Shown here: positions 1 to 9,894 of the stretch, piece after piece | How positions within the stretch are numbered: the first letter of the stretch is position 1 | Layout of the letters: the number at the start of each line of letters is the position of its first letter | From: Glaciozyma antarctica PI12 | Lineage: Eukaryota > Basidiomycota > Microbotryomycetes > Kriegeriales > Camptobasidiaceae | NCBI GenBank assembly: GCA_002917775.1 | Contig: KZ627151.1 | Span: forward strand, 508,607 to 572,606 | Direction of reading: 5' to 3' | Length of the DNA: 64,000 nucleotides | Program-made: the position numbers and the translations under genes | The notes under the pieces: model-generated | Told to the model about the DNA's origin: nothing | The model's database searches: none | What the model saw: the letters and a program-made list of their open reading frames with translations, nothing else

Positions 1-1378
1 TACCCTCACTAGAACCGCCATGCTGAGCCCTTGCGCCAATGCGATCGTGAAGAGGAACTGGATCCTGCGACTCCTCTGCCCGTGCGAGATGGGTGGGGCG
101 TGCGCATGGTCGAGTGGGGACATGGAAGGGTCGGGGAGGACGAGATGGCGGAGCGACCGAAGCTGCGTGACGTCGAAGGATGAGCGAGAGGTGAGAGGGG
201 AGAAAGGGAGGACGCACGAGGAAGAAGAAGTCGGCAAGGAAGACGTAGAGGAAGATGCTCCAGAATAGCCAGCCGGTGGCACCGAGTAGACCGGCGAGGA
301 GGGTGACGATGATCCTGCGTCGTCGTCAGCTCTCGCATTCCACAGGTTCGCAGGCGAGGAGAGGGAGGACGCACCCGACGAACTTGTACCCCTCGTACGC
401 CACCAGATCCACGACCGTTCCTTCTTCGCCGATACCGAGGAGATAGCATCCCAGCTTAATGCACATGAACTCGAGGAAGAGGAGCCCGAACGCTTTGGAG
501 GCGGTTTGGCCGAGGATACGAGGGTCGAACTGGCCATGAGCTCCAGCGATGACGGCCGAAAGGAGAATGTAGGTCGTTAGGGCCATGACTTGGGAGGAGC
601 AGCGTCAGTTTGGGCGAGATCGAGCAAGGGAGAGGCGAGGAGGGGTGGTGCAAGGAAGGGAAGGGGAGAGCTCACCTGGGATATAGAGGTCGGGACAGTT
701 GATGTCCTCCCTGGGAGGTCTCCATCCCTCGGCAACTCCACTCGTCTCGCTCCTCCTCAAGCTCCTGCTCCAAGGCCTGTGCCTCCACGGCCACAGCACG
801 AGCCTCAGCTTGTTGAGCACGTAGCCATTCGACACATTGAAGCTATGCTTCAAGTGCGCGAGGGGGAGGAGCCTCGTAAAGTTTTTGTCGAGGTACGCCG
901 ACCCAGCGTCGAACGCGTGCTTGCCAAACTGCACTCCCATCTGCGCCGTCGCGTCATTCATCCCAGGCCACTGGTCGCCCCCACCGCCTCCTCCTCCTCC
1001 AAGCCACGGCGCGCCTCCTCCGCCCCCACCTCCATCCATGAAAGGCTGCCCCTGTTGAGGAGCTGCGTAACCACCTCCAGAGTGGCCGGCGGGGATGTAC
1101 GAGTCGGGCAGGCCTTGGAGGGAGGGGTTGTGGTAGGCGTTTGACGAGTGCAGCTGCTGCCCGGCGTTCGCGGAGACGGGTGGAGAGGAGAAGCGTTGGT
1201 ACGAGTCGGAGGAGGAGGGGAAGGCGGAGTGGGCGTCGGGGGGAGGAGAGGTCGATGGGATTTGGGACGGAGGGTGCTGAGGGCGCGGGTGCTGGAGAGG
1301 GGGAGGGGAGCGCGAGGAGCCGTACACTAGAGCAGGTCGTGTTAGCGATGTCTGAAAGAACAGCCCGGAGCACGCACT
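1..1378 (-). CDS. YIF1: Yif1 family ER-Golgi membrane protein (3' end cut by window edge)
   Basis: Yif1 partners Yip1 and Rab GTPases in ER-Golgi vesicle traffic. The N-terminal half is Pro/Ser/Gly-rich and cytosolic, with a poly-Gly stretch. The conserved block follows: FGKHAFDAGSAYLDKNF, then LPLAHLKHSFNVSNGYVLNK, then DINCPDLYIP before the first membrane helix. The coding exons I infer are 1326-676, 588-375 and 314-1, joined in frame (DLYIP-VMALTTYILL and YKFVG-IIVTLLAGLL), which gives the expected string of hydrophobic helices. The frame is still open at base 1 (RIQFLFTIALAQGLSM...), so only the last few residues should be missing. The start appears to be an ATG split by an intron, A at 1378 and TG at 1326-1325. 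It diverges from RAD1 with about 270 bp between starts. Family assignment is firm; the exact start is inferred. Confidence 0.88.
1327..1377 (-). other. 51-nt intron splitting the YIF1 start codon (A|TG)
   Basis: The first coding exon opens with TGTACGG directly after a CTCTAG acceptor, and no in-frame ATG exists in it before the conserved block. The upstream donor GTGCGTG follows CCA, and a GCTAAC branch site lies about 20 nt before the acceptor. Splicing therefore creates CC-ATG. SME1 in this window has the same arrangement with an intron of identical length. Confidence 0.6.
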
Positions 1379-1648
1379 GGTTCCTGTTGCCTGCTGACGA
1401 GGTGAACGCGAGGATGGGGGCAGCTCAGTCGTGTCGTGTCGTCGTCACGGGCGCTGTTCTTGAGGTCGTTCGCTAGAGCCCTGCTGGTGAGCTTCGTCTG
1501 AGTTGACTGGCGTGGTCGGTGGAGGAGAGTTGAGTCGGTGAGTGACACGTTGAGGAGAGAAAGCGCCAAGGCAGCGCGAGCTTGCTCTCATCCGAACCAT
1601 CGACCCCGGCTCCAGCTGGGCTCACCGGGGCAGTCACCACAAGGAGGC

Positions 1649-4600
1649 ATGGCAGCACTAGCCAAGCTAGCAGGTCCCCGCGACGTGGACTCGTCCCAGC
1701 TCCTCCCCTTCCAACGTCAACTCATCTCCCAGCTCATCCCGCCGCCCGACGCGCACCACTCGACCGGCAACATGCTCCTCATCCTCGCTCGCGGGCTCGG
1801 TTTGCGATATATTGTAGCTACACTTGTGCGTGGAAACGATTGGGAGGAGTGGGAACGGAGCTGACGCGAGGACCCAGCTTCGGATCTACGACACGCCAGG
1901 CCAGCTCGTCTTGCTGCTGAACGCGACCCCGGAGGAGGAGAAGGGACTCAGCGAAGAGGTGGGGATGAGGCTCAAGGTGGTGGGCTACGAGATGCCTCAG
2001 GCTTCCAGGTGAGTGCCGTTTACACGAAGGGATGGGGGAAGCGGACGTCATGCAGGTGCTGTGGTGAGCTAGGACGGCAGCCGACTGCTCTCTGTATGAT
2101 AGGGTAGAACTTTACAAGTCTGGAGGACTTCTCTCCGTGACGTCGAGGATCCTGGTCGTCGACATGCTCACCAAGATCATCCCGGTCGACCTCATCTCAG
2201 GAGTCGTCGTTCTCCACGCTGAGACGTGCGTCTGCTTCGTTTCGTGTTCGAGGAGAGGAGCTGATCTCTCATTTATTAAGCGTCACTCCGGAATCCAGCG
2301 AGGCCTTCATCGTTCGCATCTATCGCCAGATGAACAAGGTGCGCATTGCCACTCTCGCGCTCTTTCCAAGCTCACATTCCTGCGATGGACAGATCGGCTT
2401 CCTCAAGGCCTTTTCCGACCGTCCCGAATCGTTTACCTACGGCCTCTCTCCTCTCCAAACCGTCCTCGTTCAGCTTAAGATTCGCGAAGTGATGATCTGG
2501 CCTCGGTGAGTCTTCCTCTCCGGTCATTTACACTACTCGCTCATCACGTTCACCAACGCAGATTCCACGAGCAAGTGAGCATCGACCTCTCGAAGCGGCA
2601 AGCAGACGTGGTCGAGCTCTACCAGCCTCTCACGGACAAGATGCGGGACATCCAGGCGGCCGTCATCGACTGCATGGAAGCGACGCTCTCTGAGATCAAG
2701 CGCTCCAACACCTTCGTACGCTCCTCCACTTCCTCTTACTCCCCCTCGCTGACTCCAGGCGCAGCTCGAGGTCGAAGATCTCACCGTCGAAAACGCCCTC
2801 TTTCGCTCCTTCGACGTCCTCGTTCGCAAACAACTTGACCCCGTCTGGCACCGCGTCGGTCCCAAAACGAAGCAGCTCGTCGGAGACCTCACCGTCCTTC
2901 GCAAGCTCCAGACCTACCTCCTCGCCTTCGACAGCGTCTCGTTCAACCGGTTCCTCGAGACGATCATCAGTGCGCAGAACACGACGGCGACTGGCGCGGC
3001 GAGGCAGAATCAGAGTCCATGGCTGTTCACGCCGGCGGCGGATACGATTCTGAAAGTCGCGAGAGCGAGGGTGTACATCACAGAGGTGGTGGAGAAGAAG
3101 GACGACAAGGGGAAGGGGAAGGGGAAGGGGAAGGAGGAGGACGAGTTCGCCGAGTTTAGGGAGGAGGAGTGGGGGCCGACGATGGAGGAGGAGGAAGCGG
3201 TGCGAGCGATCGAGGAGATGGAGGCGAGCGAGAAGCCCGAGGAGAAGGACGACGAGCGGAGGAAGAAGGAGGCGAAGGAGCGGGAGGAACGGGCGGAGAG
3301 GGAGAGGGAGAAGAAGCTAAAGGAGAGGCTGAGATGGGTTCCACCAGGGATTGTGCCGGTGCTCGAGGAGCAGCCGAAGTGGCAGTTGCTCGCGGACGTC
3401 CTGGCGGAGATCGAGGAGGACTTGCATCGGGCTCCTGTCGACTTGCGTACGTCCTTTCTCCCGATTCTTCGCCCCCTCCAAGCATTGCTGATGAGTATCG
3501 GTCGCGCAGACGGCGTCTCGAACGACACGATCCTCGTCATGTGCTCCTCGAGCGACACCTGCGCCACGCTTCGCGAGTACCTTTCGACGATGACGGACGA
3601 AGAAGGCGGGCAAGACATGATGCGCTCCAAGCTCTCGTCGTACTTCTTTTGGAAAGCGGCGATGGGAACGATGCAGCGGAACCTACGCGGCGGAGGTCGG
3701 CCGCAGAAGCAGAAGGACGAGATGGTGCGCTCCGAGGGAGGGTTCGAGGGGCAGGCGGTGAGGAGGAAGGCGGAGTGGCAGAGGGGACAGGCGCCGAGCG
3801 GGAAGAGGAGAAGGATTAGGGGTGGTGGGGCGGTTAGCGTTTCGGGAGGGTCACAGGGGGATCGCAAGCCGTCGATTGGGGAGGGGGGATCGAATGCCGA
3901 TGCGCTCGAGTCGGAGGCGGGGGATCTGGCAGACATGTGAGTTGGTGTGTCTCTAGGGCGGAGGAGAGCAAGGCTGACGCAGAGTTGGTGCAGCATGAAG
4001 GCGACGACGGCCGACGCAAGCGCTCCATCGTTCATGCTTCCTTCAGGGCCGGATCCCGACGCCTTCAGCGCCATCGACTACAACGACTGGTTCGGTCTCC
4101 TCTCGAACGAGGATCTCGTTATCGTGCGGCCCTACTCGGAGGACGACGACGATCGCGTGCTGGAGGAGCTACGGCCCAAATATATTGTCATGTACGACCC
4201 GGAACCCGCCTTCGTTCGGCGTGTCGAGGTGCGTCGACGTCCGAGTCTGAGATTGAGGTCAGAGCTGATGCATCGCAGGCGTATCGAGCGGCGCATGCTG
4301 GACTTGCGGTGCGGGCGTACTTTCTCATGTACAAGGACTCGGTCGAGGAGCAGCGTTACCTCAGCAGCATTCGCAAGGAGAAGGACGCTTTCGAAAAGCT
4401 CATCAGGGAGAAAGGAGTGAGCTTTTTCGGGCTCGTCGTTCAGCGAGGAGCTTGCTGACGCGGGCACGCAGAACATGGCTATCCCTCACGAGGCAGAATA
4501 CCGACCAGGCGAGGAGAACGAGCAGGACGCTGCACTGAGGACCGTTAGCTCGAGGATTGGAGGCGGCAAGCAGGCTCGAACAGATCCGCCACGAGTGAGC

Positions 4601-5481
4601 TCTCTCCTTCGCAAAAGTAGAGGCGGGTTCTGACGCTCGCTTCGCTCCAGGTCATCGTCGACGTCCGCGAGTTCCGCTCCTCCCTTCCATCACTACTTCA
4701 TGCCGGATCCTTCCTCGTCGTCCCCATCACGATCAGCATCGGCGACTACATCATCACGCCCGAGATGTGCGTCGAGCGAAAGTCCTTGCCGGATCTCATT
4801 CAGAGCTTTAACTCGGGTCGACTGTGCGTTCTCTTTGCCGTGATCTTGCGCAACGGTGCTGATGCTGGGATCTCTGCGTAGCTTCCAGCAATGCGAGCTG
4901 ATGACGACGCACTACAAGCAGCCCATCCTGCTCATCGAATTCGACGAGAAGAAGTCTTTCAATCTCGAGGTAGGTCCGATCCTCTCCTACCGAAGATAAC
5001 GCTCACTCAGTTCGACCTGCAGACGTACGTCGACGAACGTAAAAAGGGAACCGACCAAGGTCCCGCCTCCGACAACGACCTCCGCTCCAAGATCGTCCTC
5101 CTCACCATCACCTTCCCCAAACTCCGCATCATCTGGTCCTCGTCGCCCTACCAAACTGTCGACATCTTCCGCGAGCTCAAGGAGAACCGAGACGAGCCCG
5201 ACGCCGGCAAGGCCGTTCTCGTCGGCGCGGACGAGGTGGCTGGAGGAGTTGCGGCCGAGGGGACGGGGGAAGCGGGCTTAAGTACGGCGCCGCAGGATAT
5301 ACTGAGGAACCTCCCCGGGATCACGACGAAGAATTATCGTTACGTGATGAGCAAGGTCGACAATATGGAGGCGTTGTGCGGGATGGAGCTGAAGGAGCTG
5401 CAGGACTTGATCGGGGTCGAGCCGGGGAGGACTCTGTATACGTTCATTCAGAAAGACGTGGTTGGGTTGATGGATGATTAG
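1649..5481 (+). CDS. RAD1: DNA repair endonuclease XPF/Rad1
   Basis: This is the catalytic subunit of the XPF-ERCC1 (Rad1-Rad10) structure-specific endonuclease, which cuts 5' of lesions in nucleotide excision repair and removes non-homologous flaps in recombination. Fourteen exons (1649-1825, 1878-2008, 2103-2225, 2281-2338, 2393-2505, 2562-2715, 2759-3446, 3510-3936, 3994-4228, 4279-4416, 4472-4594, 4651-4823, 4882-4969, 5011-5481) sum to 3099 nt, or 1032 residues. The N-terminal inactive helicase domain shows [10 protein letters not shown] and [10 protein letters not shown]. The nuclease core carries [10 protein letters not shown] (ERKxxxD) after [10 protein letters not shown]. Two C-terminal HhH motifs include [16 protein letters not shown] Lys/Glu-rich linker lies near 3090-3330. 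The last acceptor could instead be 5022, dropping four residues. Length and motif order match the family; no breaks were seen. Confidence 0.96.
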
Positions 5482-5953
5482 TGTATGGAATCGAGGTTGT
5501 TGACCACTTGCGTCGCGTCGTCTCCTTGGTCAAGCGAAAGCCGAATTTGGGAGGGAAATCGCGTCTTTTTCCGCGCCAAACGAGTCTGAATATGAACACA
5601 CACTCCGTAGCAGAGGAGTCTGAGGCAAGGGGGAGAGAGCGGGAACGGGGAGAAGGGGAAGTCGCGTCGCGCGTCGAGCACCACTCGCGCTGCTTTCGAC
5701 TTTCGAGGATCTGCAGTCAAACGATTTATTGAGTCACTTGAGTGAGAGAAAGTCTCGCTAAGGCTCTGGAAACGCTTTGCCAGTCCCGAATCTCCGTCTG
5801 AGTTTCAACGCGAGTTTGCGAGACGCGAACGTTCACATTCCTCGCATCTCAATTAACAATCTCCCGACGCGTTTCCCCTCCAGTACAAGTTCGACCTCGT
5901 TCTCCTTCTTTTCTCTCCTCTACCTCACTCTTCCCTCTTCCCCTCAACCGAGT
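5482..5953. other. 472-bp gap between RAD1 and the small membrane protein
   Basis: Holds the RAD1 3' region and the presumed promoter of the next gene. The last 90 bases before the ATG are C/T-rich. Nothing else recognised. Confidence 0.5.
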
Positions 5954-6595
5954 ATGACCTCCTCGCCTCCTCCCCTCGACGCTGTCCTCCCTTTCCACCA
6001 ACTCCCCTCTCTCCCGCCCTACACCCCACGCGTCTCTCCTCTCCTGCACTCCTTCTCCTCCCAAACCACTCAAGCCCTCCTCGCCGACGCCTGCCTCACC
6101 CTCTCCTTCTACATCCACACCTCTCTCACCCTCCTCTCCCCCACCTCAGCCGACCTCAAAACCCTCTGCACCCACCTCTCCGCTTCCTCCAACACCCTCC
6201 CCCCTCCTCAACACTTCCTCGCCCTCTGCGAAGCCCAACGCGCGACTCTCTCCCCCTCCCTCAACCTCATCGGCGACCTCCCAATCTCCTTCCTCCTCCT
6301 CCTCCTCATCAAAGAATCCCTCGCATACCTCTACCTCTCCTCCGAAACCGACGATCAATCGCGCAAGCTGTTCGAATTCGTCGTCGCGTCTATCGCGCTG
6401 CATGTCGGCGTAGGTGTGGCGCTGTTCCTCCCTCGCTCGTTCGCGGTGAGTGGGATGGTGGGGGTGCTGCGGGAGTGGAGTTGGGTGGTTGCTGGGGTTG
6501 CTGGAGCGGGACTGGTGGGATGGAGGGTGGTGGAGAGGATTGGAGAGAGAAGGACGGAGAGCGGGGAGATGGGGGAGGAGAAGGGGGATTGGTGA
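5954..6595 (+). CDS. small predicted membrane protein, unknown family
   Basis: A single-exon frame of 213 residues starting at the first ATG of an open frame that extends upstream only through a TTG. I do not recognise the family. The first half is rich in Ser, Pro and Leu. Three hydrophobic segments can be seen: LIGDLPISFLLLLLIKESL, FEFVVASIALHVGVGVALFL and WVVAGVAGAGLVGWRVV, the last followed by a charged tail rich in Arg and Glu. This suggests an integral membrane protein with a short soluble C-terminus. Base composition is striking: the first half of the gene is strongly C-rich on this strand and the last third G-rich. It lies 472 bp after RAD1 and converges on frataxin. Reality is supported by the uninterrupted frame and helices; function is unknown. 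Confidence 0.6.
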   Translation: MTSSPPPLDAVLPFHQLPSLPPYTPRVSPLLHSFSSQTTQALLADACLTLSFYIHTSLTLLSPTSADLKTLCTHLSASSNTLPPPQHFLALCEAQRATLSPSLNLIGDLPISFLLLLLIKESLAYLYLSSETDDQSRKLFEFVVASIALHVGVGVALFLPRSFAVSGMVGVLREWSWVVAGVAGAGLVGWRVVERIGERRTESGEMGEEKGDW

Positions 6596-6971
6596 GACTC
6601 TGGCGAGGAGTGATTTGGCGTATTTATCGTTAGTAGGCGGAATGTATTTTGCCGCGCGAGTAGGTTGACGGTGGTCAGCGCAGTGAGAGAAGGCGGTTCG
6701 AAGCAGTTGCTTCAATCCTCGGTGGGAGAGCGAGCAAGGAGGCGGCGAGGTGGTCGGACGACCGGCGGCTGTTCGTCGCAGACAGCTTGTAGGTGCCTGG
6801 AAACCTCTGTGCTTGAGCTTGAGCCCTCATGGAATCAGAGCGCGACCGAACGGAGCAGGAAGCAGACCACGAGCATCGTAGGGGAAGACCTCACTCCCAA
6901 GCCCAGAGGAAGCAGAACCCAACGAGAGCCGACCGCAACAGCCTCCAGTCCTTCTCCACATCCATACGCCG
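6596..6971. other. 376-bp gap between convergent genes
   Basis: 3' regions of the small membrane protein and frataxin. No coding or structural signal recognised. Confidence 0.5.
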
Positions 6972-7720
6972 TTACTCGTTCGTGTCCTCCTCCCCAAGAT
7001 CTACGTCTACCCCCTCGCGGCTCATCAACACCCTCAGCTCATCGTTCAGCAGATCGCGCATGAGCGTCCCATCACGATGGTAGAACCATACGTGTGCCTC
7101 CGTATCATAGTCGTACCGCTTCGGTCCTCTGCAATCCTCGTCAGCATCATTGGTAGCGAGTCAAAGCCTGGGACGCACGAAATAGGACTCGATAGCCAGA
7201 TCTGCTTGTTCGGAGGCTGCTTGTTGATAACGTACGTCCCCCGGTCACCCAGCTTAAGCGTCAACACTCCCGCCTTGCCGCAGGAAGACACCTGGGTCGT
7301 CAGCTTCCCTCCCTGCCTGCTCCGGCACGCAAAACTCACGGAGTACTCCACTTCGTACCCCTCGTCCGCTTCTACCTCCTCGATAAGCTCTTCCAGGTAC
7401 TCGGTCAGGCGGTCCATTGCTCGGTCCGAGACGGCTTGGTACGCTTTCTCGTCGAGCTCACTGTGGAGAGAGCGAGTCAGCGGTCGTTCGGCGCACGCCA
7501 TCGAGGCGGTTCGAGGCGCTGGCGGAAGCGAAGGCAGGAAGGTGGGAAGGGCGTACCCGATAGTGAAGGTCGAGCTTGCTGAGAGAGAGGGGGTGTTGGA
7601 GAAGCAGCGGCAGGGAGGGAGAGAAGGGGAGAAGGCGGGGCGAGGAGCGCGGAGGAGGGCAGGGAGGACGCGGGCGGTTGGCCGTGCTAGGCGTAGGAGA
7701 GTCGTAGGAAAGCGTGGCAT
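6972..7720 (-). CDS. YFH1: frataxin, mitochondrial
   Basis: Frataxin assists iron-sulphur cluster assembly on the Isu/Nfs1 complex in the mitochondrial matrix. Four exons (7720-7557, 7460-7340, 7291-7179, 7128-6972) sum to 555 nt, or 184 residues, a normal length for a fungal precursor. The first exon encodes an Arg/Ala/Pro-rich presequence starting [15 protein letters not shown]. The acidic helix [20 protein letters not shown] is the iron-binding ridge. The family signature [19 protein letters not shown] follows, and the exon junction restores SGPKRYDYD. The C-terminus is [15 protein letters not shown] followed by an acidic tail. It diverges from a dehydrogenase with 687 bp between starts. 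All introns are ordinary in size. Assignment is secure. Confidence 0.96.
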
Positions 7721-8407
7721 TGTTGGGGAGGTTGAGTTGAGAGAGGCGGAGAAGGGCAAGCAGCGAGTGAGCACAGGCGAGCACGCAGTACACTTTCTCG
7801 GTTGTTCCTTCTCCTCAAACACTACGCACCAACTCCTGCTTGTTCGGGACTCGCACAGGGGAGCCTAATCTTGGAGAAGGACGACCACCTTTTCGAGGCG
7901 AAAGAATCAATTCGGCACGACGGTGCGGCACCTCAGCTCTCAGCTGAGCAAGTCGAGCTCCTCTCCTTCTCTCGCGCGAGGAGGGCCGTGCGACTGCAGC
8001 TGCGATCAGGCGTTTTCCTGTTTGTGTTTGCTGCTCTCCTTCCGCCTGCTCTCAAGGATTCTCAAACGCGGACGACCGGACGACGTTCTGCTCGCTGCCG
8101 CCGACGAGGATCGCGCATCAGCAACACCGCGTGGCCCTAGCCTCCCGCGACCTCGAGTCCTGCTCTTCTTCCGCTTCGCCTCTACTTCCAACTTCTCCTA
8201 ACTCTTGAAAGTACCGCGGCTACGCAGGCTCTTTTGGCTATCTCGGCGTCCCGTCGTCCTCTTCGCGGACTGCCCTCTCGTTGGCGGACTGCCTCGATGG
8301 TATCGTTCCCGTTTTGTCGTGCTGCTCGGTGCTTGATCTCCTGAAAGTGATCTCCTGAAAGCACGTACGTCAAAGCTCAACCCTCGCAGCAAAGGAGCAG
8401 AATCACG
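7721..8407. promoter_or_regulatory. divergent promoter region, frataxin / dehydrogenase
   Basis: A 687-bp intergenic region between two divergent starts. It is GC-rich with a pyrimidine-rich stretch before the dehydrogenase ATG. No named regulatory site could be assigned. Confidence 0.4.
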
Positions 8408-9700
8408 ATGAACCAAACTCGCCCGGAACTGCGCACCCTACTCGTGTACCAGACGATCTCACCTCCCTCACTCCTCGCCCACATCCGCACGATCTTCGAC
8501 GTCGTCCACTACTATCCCGTCGACGGATTCCACCTCGACCTCGCCACCGCACCTCTCCCCTCCGCCGAGGTCCTCGCTTCCATCGACGTCCTCTTCTCAA
8601 CCTCCCTTCCTCCCAACCTCGTCCACATCTCCCAAACTCCTCGCCTCGCCTTCTTCCAATCACTTTCCTCCGGCGTTGGACATATCACGGCGAGCGCGTT
8701 CTGGAAATCCATCCCCTCGACGCACCCTCTCGTTCACGCCAACGCTGCTGGAGTCCAGGTGACGCCGATTGCGGAGCATTGCATTGCCGTGGTTCTGAAT
8801 TTGTGGCACAAGTGAGTTGTCTACGTTAATCTCTGAGAAAGCAGTACTAACAGAGCTTGCAGGCTCAACACCCTTATCATCCGCGCACACGAGGAGGAGG
8901 ACTGGGTCAGCAACGCCTCTCTCGGCGGTTTCTACGTTCGGGAGCTCAGCGGTGCGGTCGTAGGAATTCTCGGGTGCGCCTTCCCTCTCTGTTCACGCAC
9001 TTTCAGCCCTAACACCTTCCTCACGCACAGCTACGGAGCCGTCGGACGAGAAACTGCTCGCCTCGCTGCCGCCTTCGGAGCGACGATCCACGCCTGCAAC
9101 CGCGCCGGTCGTCCCTCTCCCTACAAAGGCTACGTCGTCCCAAACACTGGAGATCCCCTCGGCGCTATCCCGACCCAGTACTTCGCGTCGTCCTCGCGCG
9201 CGTCGCTGCACGCTTTCCTCGCGTCGTGCGATGTCGTCGTCAACACTCTGCCGTCGTGCGCGGAGAACTGTGGGCTGGTCGGAGAGGAGGAGATCAAGGT
9301 TATGAAAGGGGATGCATTGCTCGTAAACATCGGCCGCGGGGATACCGTCGACACGCTCAAGCTCGTCGAGGCGTTGATGACGCGTCCTGCGAAGGGAGAA
9401 GAGCTCGACGCGAGAGGGTCGCTACGTATCGGAGGAGCCGCTTTAGAGTGCGTTTATCGTCTTCTCTCGTTCGACGCCGTCGCTGACCTGGCTCTCCTTC
9501 GCAGCGTCACCAACCCCGAACCCCTTCCTCGCCACCACGCCCTCTTCAAGCTCGAAAACACCATCATCACTCCTCATTCCGCAGGACTCAGCAGTCGCTA
9601 TTTTGGACGAGGAGTTGACTTGCTCGAGCGGAACGTCGAGAGGATGAGGGACCGGAGGGAGATGCTCAACATTCTTCGCGTCGGAGGGAGCAAGCAGTAG
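8408..9700 (+). CDS. D-isomer-specific 2-hydroxyacid dehydrogenase
   Basis: NAD(P)-dependent reduction of a 2-keto acid or oxidation of the D-2-hydroxy acid; the substrate cannot be told from sequence. Four exons (8408-8811, 8863-8973, 9031-9447, 9505-9700) sum to 1128 nt, or 375 residues. The Rossmann motif GILGYGAVGRETARL (GxGxxG) spans the second intron. The catalytic triad is where the family has it: Arg in VNIGRGD, Glu in DVTNPEPLP and His in TPHSAG. The N-terminal substrate-binding half begins LRTLLVYQTISPPSLLAHI and includes FQSLSSGVGHI. There is no targeting peptide, so it is probably cytosolic. Close relatives include glyoxylate/hydroxypyruvate reductases and formate dehydrogenase-like enzymes; which subgroup is not clear. 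Confidence 0.93.
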
Positions 9701-9894
9701 TTCGACAGCAGTATCGTCGTCGTCGCAGTTTTGTCGCGCAGAATAGAAGTCTCTTGTTGTGCCATTATACGGACTGTCCTTGCGACAGAAAAATTGCATT
9801 CCGTTCCCGTCTCGCCACCGATAAATACGCGCAAGTGCCCCCGATCCCTCCACCTCAAATACAAAGCACCCGATCCTCAAACTCACAGGTCAGA

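Noticed and set aside
3010-4074. 354-codon minus-strand frame opposite RAD1
   Set aside because: Antisense to a well-supported conserved exon; its Ser/Phe-rich content is the complement of the Lys/Glu linker.
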